Origin: Paralichthys olivaceus
Taxonomy: Eukaryota; Chordata; Actinopteri; Pleuronectiformes; Paralichthyidae
Direction of reading: 5' to 3'
Length of the DNA stretch: 64,000 nucleotides
NCBI RefSeq assembly: GCF_024713975.1
Contig: NC_091112.1
Coordinates: 18,200,501-18,264,500 of the forward strand
Shown piece after piece: positions 13,791 to 23,609 of this stretch; positions within the stretch are counted from its first letter, which is position 1, and the number at the start of each line of letters is the position of its first letter. The notes under the pieces were generated by a model. It did not search any database and was not told the origin of the DNA. It saw only the letters and a program-made list of their open reading frames with translations. The position numbers and the translations under genes were made by a program.

Positions 13791-15319
13791 GCTTGAGAGA
13801 CCCCTAAAGGTGGAAGACATGTAATGTACGCTTTACTCCCAGCCACAATGTACTCATGTTTCATTTAATGGATGCAAAATACAGACTGCAGCCTCTGTTG
13901 TAGAAAAAACGAAAATAATCTGGCACGGTTTATTGAATCACTCATATTAAGTGGAAATTTGAGGTGAAACAAAGCTGTAGTTTTCTATTTACCCTCATTC
14001 TCTCAAACCACTGAGAGGTAATTTGTAAAGTGAAGCTGCCGAGGAGGTTTCTCTTCATAATAAATGACATTTCTGTATCAATAAGAGTCTGTCAGTGGCA
14101 TTTAGTATTGAGAAGAAAATTGTAGCATAAAGAAAGGATGTGATTTGCATCCAGCCTGAGTGTGGAGCGAAGGAGAGTCAGGGGGGGTGTTTGTGGATTA
14201 CAGTACACATGTTGCCCTCTGGTGGAAAAACAACAACATTTAAGCTTGCATGCTTTGCTGCTGAACGGGCGTCTGGAGTCCTGCTTAGCAGCAGGCAGCA
14301 TATTGTCAGAAACAGAGGCACTTCATTATGTGGTGGGGACAATTATTAACGGCTGTTAAGAGAGCGCAGCACAGCAGTAATGTGAAAAATAACGCAATAA
14401 AGCAAAACCCCACACTGCATTTAAAACGAAACCAAAAAAAAAACAGCTGAGCCGAGCAATTTCAAAAGAAATACCTGTCACCAATCAGCTTACAATTCAA
14501 ACAGAGAGAACAGGTAGGTGCTCAAAATGTTCAGAGAATATCTTCATCAACGTGGCGAGAAAATGACACATTGAGCATGTGCTGGAGACACGCTATCAAT
14601 ATCAGTTTGCAAAAAGAGAAAAAAACTTAATTAGCATTCTCAAGAGGTTTTTTTTTTTTTTTTTGTCATAGATGGCACCCTCGGCAGCATACAGACAAAA
14701 GTGAATACATGAAAGTAAAGTACGCTCAGTGTGAGATTTCTCCAGGGACCCGCTAATCCTCATCCACATCATTTCACACGCAGCAAGCGAGAGGTATGGA
14801 TTACAGTTTATTATACAAATATCAAGCATCGTCGTATTCTAATAACAGTCATATCAATTACAGCTCTCTCACTCTCAGGGTTTTATAAATATCTGACAGT
14901 GGCAGTTTCATGGAAAGACATATTCTGGTGTAAAAATAGAAGAAGAAAGGGGTGGGGGGGGGCATTGATTTTACTGTCACAAATACCACTTTCTTTTTTG
15001 AGTTCATTTGAAGTCAATCTTCACCCACAGTTCACGGCCTTGTCACCGTCTATTACAGCCGTGTCTGCTTTTCTGGTGTGTGACATTTTCTTCCTACTTT
15101 TATGAGTGAATCATCTGCTGACCATATAAACCTTTCACAAAGAGGAGTCCATACTGTCAGAGATGAAGAAAAGTACAGGAGGAACACAAAGAGCTTTAAG
15201 ACTAAAGGGGGGGAAAAGCTGCAACAAGAGTTGCCCCACTGTGGCTAATACAGTGTGCACTAATGTAAAAACATCAAATTCCAGTGAGATATTATATATT
15301 AGCCTCCTCAGGCTAAAAT

Positions 15320-15665
15320 TAGTATTCAGATCTGCTAAGGAGGTTATGTTTTTATCCCTTTGTTGGTTGATTTGACCATGAAACTTAATGGAAGGATGCG
15401 GTACGGGCTAGAGAAGAATCCTTCACATTTTGGTGCAGGTCTGGATCACGGAGTGGATTTGTTTTTCTTTAGCATTGTGAGACAGGGTGTTTTTCTACAT
15501 TTTCACTGATTTCCAAAGGGAATAATTCATGATTTCAAAAATCAGATATATTCAGGGAACTGATATCAATGAAGATGTGAATTGTGGTGCTACTTAAGAG
15601 GACTGTTGGGCCTTGGCGGATATATGTGCTCTACTGAGTGCCTGTCCAGTTTCCACAGTGAATCG
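15320..15665 (+). repeat. Old dispersed teleost repeat
   Basis: It starts near AAGGAGGTTATGTTTTTATC and ends with CTGTTGGGCCTTGGCGGA...CTCTACTGAGTGCC. The 3' end wording recurs at 45212-45262 in this window (CCTGTTGGGCCTTGGCAGAGGT), confirming an interspersed family. I recall this consensus as common in fish genomes. It is non-coding here. Confidence 0.75.
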
Positions 15666-17644
15666 TGACAGACGGTAATCATCAACTCTGCAGTTCACCT
15701 CAGCTCTACGAAGCCTTTTAGCTTCTTTTAGCTCACTGGTGTGTTTTTATTTAGTTTTGTTTCCAGTCCACAATCTCCACCACAGGTAGCAGTCTTCTGA
15801 ACACTGAGTTAAAAGGTGAGGGAACATTATAATTTACTCAAATGTATCAGGCGGCCAAAAACACAATAACCACATTAAAATAAGCAGCCTTTTGTCAACA
15901 CATACACACAACATCTTTATCACCTTGAGCACAGCATCATCTGGTCAATAAATATACTGCATCAATAAAATATATCCACCTCATAGACAAGAGGTAGATG
16001 ATGAAATCATTTGACCAGTTATAATCTTCTGGGGACAGGGTGGACACTAATTAAAATTCTGAGTTAAAGCCACTGTGTGTAGAATGGAAACACTGATACA
16101 TTCTCAGCCCTTTTTATTACCATCGATTATCAGTATAAGTATTGACGATTTGTGAAAATATATTATGAATATTTTATTATTAACACTGTGTACGTAAGTT
16201 AAGAGATTAATGTTTAATTTTTGGGCCTGCCATATCATTATTCATGGAATCAGCTGTATAACGTCTTGATATCAACTTTTTTTTATTTCAACAGCTGCTG
16301 GGATGCAGCTGTTGGATGTAAATATATTCATATTTACGATGTTATTTCCAATATATAAAATATTCAGACACAAATAATGGAAAATACAAATTTCAAGTCC
16401 AAAATGTTCAAAAGTACTACGTTTAATTTAAATCCAGTTGCTCATGTTTCACACAGGTTGAGCCTTACAAGTGTTTTTATTATCAGAGCTTATGGTTGAC
16501 ACGTACTGGAGTTTTTTAAAAGCTGAATCCTGTGGTTTCCTTTGCGTTTTACTGCTTTCTTGATTCCAGTCAAAAAACACAAAACTAATGATTATATCAA
16601 GCAGAGCGGCTTGAAAATATGTGTTTTTCCACAAAAGTCTGGAATCCCAATCAAATTTGTAAAATCAAATTGTTTATTCTTACTTGTAAGACATTGGGCT
16701 TTGCTCCCTGAGGCAACTGCCTTGTGTTTAAAATGAAAACCGGCCCAAGCTATAAATTATTAATGTCTAGAGCTGTCAATCATCCGCTCCGTCAGATCAA
16801 CAGATCTGCAGTTTTTTCTTTTGCAAATGCTTCTGGAGTTCGGAGCTGCTCACATTCAGATTTCTTGCAAAGAAAAGCGGGATTCCCCTTTGAATCCCGA
16901 CTTTTTTACCATCCTGCTGAGAGCCAACTTTTGCAAACAAAAGATTGAGACCATGCACGTCGCGCTCCGTCTCCTCTCCAGGCAATCCCAGCAGGCCTTA
17001 CAGCTCTTTATCCTCCCTTGCCTTCAGCTCCCCTGCTGCAGCCCTGCTTTGGGTCTGGGTTTTTTCCTGCAGAATGTAGACGCCAGAACTACATGGGGAA
17101 GGCTAATGGAATCTGCTAGGGCCTGTAAAAAGAAACATCAGAGCCAAGGACCAGTCATCATTTCTTATGTTATTGTCGCTCGGCAACTCTAAATGGAATA
17201 GCGATAGAAGTAGGTGAAGCCTTTTTGAGGGTTCAATTACATTTGAATTTGTTTTCAAATGTGATCAGATCTTCATCTAACTTACGACTATGATTAAATA
17301 CAATGGATTTTACATTATGTAAAAATGTATTCAACAAAAGCTAATGAGTCAGGAATCTAATCGGTGAAACAAGGTGTGGATCAGAGCTACCATGAAGAAT
17401 TGTTGATTTTCATGAGGCTGGAAAGGTTAAAAAGGAATCTTAGAGTTTAGATATTCATCAGTCGCAGGCAGACAAACTGTCTGAAATTGAAACTTAAGTA
17501 CGGTGGAGAAAGCGCCATAATTAGGCACTGTTTTGCTGCCTCTTGGCCCAGGAAGCTTGCCATCATGGAGGGGAAAATGAAATCCCGTGTTTATCTTACA
17601 GGATAATGTCAGGGTGGCTGTCCGCCAGCTGACGCTCAGCAGAA

Positions 17645-17960
17645 GTTGACGTGACGCAGCAGCAAAATGATCCTAAACATCACAGTAAGTCTAAACTCTA
17701 AACAAAAAACATCAACCTTCTGGAGAAGCCCACCCCGAGCCCAGATTTTAACCCAGTAGAAATGTTGATGGGAGAGAGCTGTTCCCAGTGGACATCCCAA
17801 GAATGCGGCTGATTTAAAGCAGCTCAGGACAACTGGTCCAAAATTCATCCTGGAAGTTGTTCAGGTTTGATCTGCAGCTACTGGAGGAGCTGGTCTGAGA
17901 GTATTGGAGGCCAACAGAGGTCTGATCAGGTAATAAATCCAACTGTTGTCTTACTTTGAA
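17645..17960 (+). pseudogene. Tc1/mariner transposase C-terminal relic
   Basis: Degenerate coding sequence for the end of a Tc1-like DDE transposase. In shifting frames one reads NDPKH-like text (AAAATGATCCTAAACATCAC), then SPDFNPVEM, the decayed form of the Tc1 motif SPDLNPIEM, then a WSKIHPG segment followed by a recognisable C-terminal tail. Stops and frameshifts interrupt every frame. Terminal inverted repeats were not found, so this is an immobile fragment. Confidence 0.8.
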
Positions 17961-18770
17961 GGCAAGGTAAATGTATACATGTTCAAAAAATAAAAGAAAA
18001 ATGAAAGTATAGTGAGTAGAAAGTACAGTGGAAACTTTAGCCGAGCCACAATTCAGGGGCTACATCCTTCAGAGGCAAATGAAAACCGCCTCCTTTGTGT
18101 TGACCATGAAAGAGAAATCGAAATGTGACCGTCTGGTCTACAGAGGCTTTGCGTGATCAGCATCACCAACCCCTACCGCCCTTATTTCTGTTGCCTAGCA
18201 GCAGTGCTGAAGTTTAAATGAAGAGAACATTTTAATGCCCCTTGATTTTATTAGCAAGTGTTCCATTAGCTGTTCAGCTTAGTTGAATACTTGATACTGA
18301 AGCATTGGACATTTTGTTGCGTGCTGGCACCAAAACGTCCAATTTTTTCAAAAAACTTTAGTTGAAAAATAGGATTTAAGGATAAAAATACAACCTCCAG
18401 GAGCATTTTAGATGTGTAGTTCAATGGGCAAAGTAATTTAAATACAAATGACACAAGATATGATTCAGACATCATTTTTTATATGCAGTTATCCTCAAAA
18501 AGCAGTGCATAAATAAACTTGTAACAAAATATGGTTAAACAGAACAAAGCCTGAACAATCCATCAGAACATGAATTTCCTAACAGGCAACAAATGATTCA
18601 CTATAATAAACTATATGAGCTTTAGACCAATGCCAGCAAAGCCATTAGCTGCAGTGGTTCATAAATAATGACTGAATTTAACCACAACAATTCAGGATGT
18701 ACATTTCATTCTGATCAGCTGTAGTTTCAGGGACAGCGATATGTTGATGCTTCACAGGCCTCAGGGAAGT

Positions 18771-18852
18771 CTAAACCCTACTTGACTTAAAATGATGCTC
18801 ATCAATGGTGGAGAAGACGTGGCCCTCATTTAACAGAAAAGTCAAGGAGGAT
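18771..18852 (-). CDS. rpa2: RPA32 exon 9 (C-terminus and stop)
   Basis: Acceptor TGTTTACAG. One base completes an Arg codon, then 26 codons ending FKSSRV and TAG at 18771-18773. The NEGHVFSTIDEHHFKS segment is the partner-binding face of the winged helix, strongly conserved. Confidence 0.92.
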
Positions 18853-21800
18853 CTGTAAACACAGGGACAGATTACAATTGTAAGTATTCCATTCTGGTTT
18901 CCCTCTTTCAGAAGTTTCACATTTGTGCAGCAGACAGATTCTGGTTCTTGCAAACCCTTCTAACAATTAAGAATCACCAGTGATGTGAGGCTACATACAA
19001 ACTAAAGTCTATATCATAGCAAGTTTCACCTGAGGTCAATCAGAAGCAAAGCAAAGACATGGTAAAATAAACGAGTGACAAAAAAACTGATTTGCCGTGT
19101 TTCCTTGCAGAGTTAGCTTGGCTGTTGCTATCGCCCATTATCTCCCAGCATGTTAAAGTGTATGCCTCAATATTAGCACGCTTCAAAAACATCCTAATAC
19201 ATTCATATGAACACATGTGCTGGTGAGCTAATACCTGATGTCTGTCAATCTGAGATAATGCAGCTGAGTTCGCAGGTCATGCAAACTGATGCCTTCATTA
19301 TGGTCGGAGAACTTCCTGATTATATCGAACACCTTAGACAGGAATCAAGAAGACAAGACAATACTTCTAATATAGTCGGACACATACAGTATATAAATAG
19401 AAACACTGCTCTCTTGGGAAACAGAATGTGCCATCGCTCTTGCAGTGTCATTAATTGATGGATTATATTTTTAAATTTACACTGTAACATGACTAAACAA
19501 GCACATGTCTACTGTTAAATGAACTTAAGCCCAGTCGAACTCAACTTTTATTACACTTGTTTTTATAGGATGTGTATGAGTTGCCGGGTGTGATTAAATG
19601 ATATTCTATGTTTAGGTGTGAAAGAGTTCTATCCTTAAGTAGATTTAAATGTAGACATTTATGTTCAGGTTGTGTTAAGGTGGGAGGAGAGTTTTAATAA
19701 TGAATTCCATGTATGTTTCTATTCTTCAGGCTTGTGGACCAATGCAGCCCCAGAACCTCAGAAAAGAACTTTTTAAAGTCATATCTGAGATTGAGGCTCT
19801 TAAAGAGAAGCTCAAACAGAAGGATGAGCTTGAACGCTGTGGCTCTGAAGGAGAAGGGAGCGCTTTTGGAAAGTGATTACAGCAGGGTTGAGCTCGTGGT
19901 GAGAGAGATTGAGGACAGACAAGCTCATAGCGAACGGATTGACCAGATTGACTGCATGGCCAAGGAGACTCAAACCAACGAGCTGCCTCAGACCGAGGAA
20001 GAGTGCAGTCCAGAGGTGGAACAGTTGGAAAGGATGAAAAATGTAAAAGTGGAGGATGAGACAGAGGGCATGGATCACAGAACTTTGAACCAGAAAACAA
20101 GAATAAGCAGAAGAGTCGTAGAAGAAGACCTCGTGGTTTCTACTGAAACCTCGTGCCCGGGGGGGCCAGGTGGATAAACATGGTTACAGTATTGTTTTTT
20201 AAATATGTCACTTCTTTTCCACAATAACTGTAACATCATTGTGAATCATTGTGTGCACCTTACTCTGGTGATGAATGATCTGGATAAAACCTGGACAAAT
20301 TCAATAAAAAGTACCATATGAAATGTTTTTGTGGGTGAACATTTATTTATTTTGGCAGGTCACTGCATTAAATGTATTCTAAATCTGAAGAAGCCTGATG
20401 ATTCAGTTCAAGTAGTTTGTCGTCCACAGGTGAATTTGAAACTCATATTGTGTTTATTAGAAAGACAGACAGATGGACAACCCAAAAATGTAATGATCTC
20501 CCATCACTGGCTGTCGCCGTCGGTATAAAAGCATTAAAATATACTCTGCCATTTTACTTTTTAGTTTTCAAACCTAAAAGTAATGTCTTTTACTGCTTCA
20601 CCCGTTTACGAGACCTAAAACATCTGAAAAATAAAAACGACATTAAAGTTGCCGAAGTCACAATGAGGCCACATTTTTGATAAAGGCTACAGGACTGGCA
20701 TGTTGTGTGTTGAGTTGTTTTTGTTGAGTCTGGCTCAACTCTGAGTAGTTTTCTGGCTGAGAGTGGTTTCAGTTCAACTAAATATTTATTCAAATAAATT
20801 AAAAATAATAAATCATGGGGGAAGAGCATAGATGAAAGCTGTATTCCATATAGCTGCTTCATTTTCAGGGTCTCTGTATTATTCATGCTGGCTCACTGTT
20901 ACAGAGGACAGACACACTTGAACAGAACACAGTTAACTAGTAAACACAACAGTATAGAAAAAATCTTTATTTGATCTGTTTGAAATGACCCTTTAAACCC
21001 ACTAACCTGGGCCTGGATGGTGGACAAACCATTTGGTAAGATGCCTTCAGGACGTCCAAAGCTGCACCTCCCAGACATTGAGGGAAGAGAGGTGTTCATA
21101 TTCACATCATACACCTGGAATAACAACATGAACACACATGAGGAAATGTGCATTTGTGCAATGCTCTGTATGTATAAGCATTAAGCAGCCGGTCACTGGT
21201 CAAACTTCCACAAGGTCCAATACCTTCCCAGAAAGCTCCATATGGGCTTGTACCACCTCCAACATGTGGGATGTGATCTCATTCAGGTCCTTGATGCAGC
21301 GGACACTCGTTGCCATCAAAAACCTTTTACCCTAAGGCAAAAATTAAATTGAGCTGGTTATAAATGACACCACAAATCAAAAGAACTTCTCGACCAATCA
21401 CCTGCAAACCCTTTCTTTGAGTTACTCACTCTGGAATTCCGTAGACTTCCTGTCACCTTCACGTATGTTCCAGGAGAAGCAGCGGTCACAGTCCCACTGT
21501 CCTGTGAGAAATTGGAAACTGATCATTTACCACAACTGTGCAGTTTGCAGTTTCCCCATTGTGGCCCTGAACAGAGCGAGGTGATGCCACTGGCCTCTTT
21601 GTTCAACCACTGCTTCACGTTTAACAGTGGACCCGTCATGTCGTCCACAGAGTACTGGATGTTGGCCGGGAAGGGGGAAAAACCTCGGATGATGCCCACA
21701 ACAGACACCTGCAGCGAGAGAAGTGCAGCAAATACGAATCAGCACAAGTAGTAATACTCAGACCAAACTCCATTGAAGAATTTACCGAATTAAACTGTAT

Positions 21801-23609
21801 TTTTTTTTATTACTTAGGAAAGCACGAGTATGATTTTTGTCTGAGTTTGAAGGGTTTTTTTTGTTCACGTATCATTGCATTATGTTATCATAATGTTCCT
21901 CTTCTAAACTTTGAATGATGAGGATCTTGGCTATGAAGTCCTCAGCTTAGACTAGTCATTTGAGTTGACTTTTCATCTCAGCTCTAGATGCATTTAGAAG
22001 TTCATGGTGGAATCTGCTCACCGTCATATTTTAAGTTCCAGTTTTTATTAGCAAAATTGCGCATGAACTCATTCCAGTGACTTCCACTGCACTTATTCTT
22101 GAATTTAACCTTGTTAAAGGTACAGTGTGTAGAATTTTGTGATATCTAGTGTTGAAGTTGCATGTTGCAGCTGAACACCCCCTCAAAACTCAAAAGGTGT
22201 TTAGTTTGTCCAGTCTGCACTAATGTAAAAAACATAGCAGCCTCCGTAGAGAGGGTCCCCTCGATGTAAATATAAAGTATTTAAATATAAAGGGTCTTTT
22301 CTGGGGTAAAGAAAACTACAATTCATACAATTTAGATGAAACAAGCTAGTGAAAACATCATGAGGATTATTCTACATAAAATTTCTGCCAGTAGATCCCT
22401 TTCACCTCAGTCTTACACTCTGGACCTTTAATATACTGCTGGGATATATTGTAGTTTGTATGTATATATAAGGTTTCATATAGTGTATAGTAACTGTGAA
22501 TGATGCAATCTCAGCCAATCGTAGCAGACATGATTTTTGCAGTTGTGGTAAACATTCCCATGGAAACAACAAGCTCTACCAATCACAGATGTTGCTACTA
22601 CACCAGAGGATTGTGCATTGTGTAGTTATTCTCCCTGACATCTCGAATAACACGTTTTTAAACGGAGATGATGTCATACGGACTTGTGGCTTTTAGAGGA
22701 GCATTTAACATTGTTTCCTTATAGCTCGTGGTAAGTCTGCCTCAGATGGTTACAATATTATGGCTGATGATCAGAATCTCATGGAGGAAAATGGAGGGAG
22801 TTTTACTTCCAGAACAAAACAGTTGAACTTCATTTGATTTGATTTGATACGTTATATTTTAAACACATTCGTGGTTTCCAGAAGATGGATTTGACCGTCT
22901 TTGGTGACTGACTTCACCTCAGCACATTTGTGTCTCGTAGTATTTGATGGTTTAAGATCTTATTTACTGCAGATATATAATGTATTTTTGGGAATACATT
23001 TGTTTAACGCTGATGGTCCACTGACTGAAGCTTCATTCACACAAACACTCATTCGCCACTTCTATACACAACCCTTTTTCGATTACATACACTGTCAGCA
23101 CATGGGTTACTTGCACCCTTGTAGATAATGGATGACCCTCTACCTCCAGTCACCCCAAGTGATCCCCTGGATGTTTCATCAGTGAGGTGAACTTCAGAGT
23201 TATTTCATTACTTTTATAAAGACCAAAAACCTCCCAAACTCCCAACATTCGACTTGTCCTCGTACCTGGTTGAGTTCACAGCGACAGATAGTGAAGGTAT
23301 CATTGCTGTCTTGAGGTGCGGACAGAAGCTGCGACACCGTGCAGGGCAGAATCTGAACAGCTGCTTTCTGTGGTGAGATCAGAGTGAAACAATTATTGAG
23401 TCTGCTCTCACCTAACACATTTCCCTCAGATCCTTACGTAGTCCTTTACTATAGACGATGGACACACCGTCAATTTCACTCTTCTGTGGCTTGTGATCCC
23501 ACTGATGGATTGACTGCAAACTGTCAAAGAAGTTAAAAGACAGACGTTATGAAGTTAGAAATCACAGACGGATTGTTTGAGGCAAAGTAAACTCACCTTG
23601 CTTCCACAT
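18771..23609 (-). CDS. rpa2: Replication protein A 32-kDa subunit (RPA2-type), divergent, nine coding exons
   Basis: RPA32 is the middle subunit of the trimeric ssDNA-binding protein of replication and repair. Nine exons splice in phase to 245 residues (family usually about 270): 23597-23609, 23480-23520, 23266-23367, 21595-21708, 21430-21501, 21224-21331, 21007-21114, 19235-19332 and 18771-18852. Exon 1 reads MWKQ and splits in phase 1, as human RPA2 does after MWNS. The OB fold follows (about residues 19-150): LPCTVSQLL, VGIIRGF, IQYSVDDMTG, VKQWL, YVKVTGSLR. The winged helix (about 187-245) ends FLLNEGHVFSTIDEHHFKS. The Ser/Gly-rich phosphorylated N-terminus is cut to about 18 residues. 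The call as RPA32 is firm. Whether it is the main rpa2 or a diverged paralogue is open. A candidate AATAAA on the minus strand lies at 18247-18252. Confidence 0.9.
19235..19332 (-). CDS. rpa2: RPA32 exon 8 (winged helix)
   Basis: Acceptor CTGTCTAAG, donor CAG|GTATTA, phase 2 at the end. It encodes VFDIIRKFSDHNEGISLHDL and onward, the first helices of the C-terminal winged helix. It is diverged but collinear with human VLNLIKACPRPEGLNFQDL. Confidence 0.85.
19333..21006 (-). other. RPA32 intron 7
   Basis: A 1.7-kb intron between linker and winged-helix exons. Apart from the antisense coding remnant at 19737-20310, it shows AT-rich sequence without further structure that I can name. Confidence 0.8.
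19737..20310 (+). pseudogene. Unidentified coiled-coil coding remnant with 3' end, antisense in the RPA32 intron
   Basis: After an acceptor-like TTCTATTCTTCAG (ending 19729), one plus frame reads a charged coiled-coil segment (LRKELFKVISEIEALKEKLK) that ends in a stop at about 19877. A second frame, open from before 19737 to the stop near 20175, carries coding-like text only from about 19830 on (ALLESDYSRVELVVREIEDR). The switch of coding character between 19825 and 19860 suggests a frameshift. A canonical AATAAA at about 20301 followed by GT-rich sequence gives it a 3' terminal exon look. No upstream exon or poly-A tract was found. I do not recognise the family. It could be a decayed gene end, a retrocopy, or a real exon with a sequence error. 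Confidence 0.4.
21007..21114 (-). CDS. rpa2: RPA32 exon 7 (linker)
   Basis: Acceptor TTATTCCAG, donor CAG|GTTAGT, 36 codons. It is the flexible linker ending in PNGLSTIQAQ, corresponding to the human PANGLTVAQNQ segment. Confidence 0.88.
21224..21331 (-). CDS. rpa2: RPA32 exon 6
   Basis: Acceptor TTGCCTTAG, donor AAG|GTATTG, 36 codons. It includes CIKDLNEITSHMLEVVQAHM, matching the human DMNEFTTHILEVINAHM helix used for trimer assembly. Confidence 0.92.
21430..21501 (-). CDS. rpa2: RPA32 exon 5
   Basis: Acceptor TCTCACAG, donor AGA|GTGAGT, 24 codons in phase 0. It encodes DSGTVTAASPGTYVKVTGSL, with YVKV and the following strand of the OB fold conserved. Confidence 0.9.
21595..21708 (-). CDS. 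rpa2: RPA32 exon 4
   Basis: Acceptor CGCTGCAG, 38 codons (VSVVGIIRGF...VKQWLNKE). No in-frame GT donor exists after the conserved Trp. The homologous boundary falls at GAG|GCCAGT, a probable GC donor. Confidence 0.8.
21709..23265 (-). other. RPA32 intron 3
   Basis: A 1.56-kb intron that carries the TTAA-flanked MITE at 22114-22431 and a weak dispersed-repeat-like stretch at about 23030-23165. Otherwise it is featureless. Confidence 0.8.
22114..22431 (+). mobile_element. TTAA-flanked MITE, copy 1
   Basis: Bounded by TTAA on both sides, with ends TTAAAGGTACAGTGTGTAGA and ...CTGGACCTTTAA forming an inverted repeat. It is collinear with the copies at 36011, 39069 and 60152 but lacks about 60 bp of the interior CTCACCCTCTCCTTCC region. 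A TTAA target duplication points to piggyBac-type mobilisation. No coding capacity. Confidence 0.85.
23266..23367 (-). CDS. rpa2: RPA32 exon 3
   Basis: Acceptor CACCACAG, donor CAG|GTACGA, 34 codons in phase 0. It encodes KAAVQILPCTVSQLLSA and onward, the start of the OB fold. Confidence 0.9.
23480..23520 (-). CDS. rpa2: RPA32 exon 2
   Basis: Acceptor TTTGACAG, 14 codons after joining the phase-1 base (VCSQSISGITSHRR). The donor is AGA|GTGAAA. An alternative in-frame donor ACG|GTGTGT at 23468 would add VKLT. An SQ dipeptide, an ATM/ATR-type site, is present. Confidence 0.6.
23597..23609 (-). CDS. rpa2: RPA32 exon 1 (start codon, MWKQ)
   Basis: ATG TGG AAG CAA G followed by the strong donor GTGAGT. 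The Met-Trp start and phase-1 split match exon 1 of vertebrate RPA2, which decided this start. Confidence 0.8.

Larger units (their letters stand above)
2829..18770. other. Intergenic region between foxo6 5' end and the RPA32 gene 3' end
   Basis: About 16 kb with no supportable coding exon on either strand. Open frames here are short and have no recognisable domain. The side near 2829-3700 should hold the foxo6 5'UTR and promoter, but no start site can be read. Repeats and candidate elements within it are listed separately. The rest (for example 9000-13000) shows nothing I can name. Confidence 0.7.

Noticed and set aside
14731..15105. Plus-strand frame of 124 codons
   Set aside because: AT-rich, low-complexity translation with no domain and no splice context.
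19207..19458. Plus-strand frame of 83 codons
   Set aside because: It overlaps and mirrors RPA32 exon 8 on the minus strand, which has the correct splice sites and homology.
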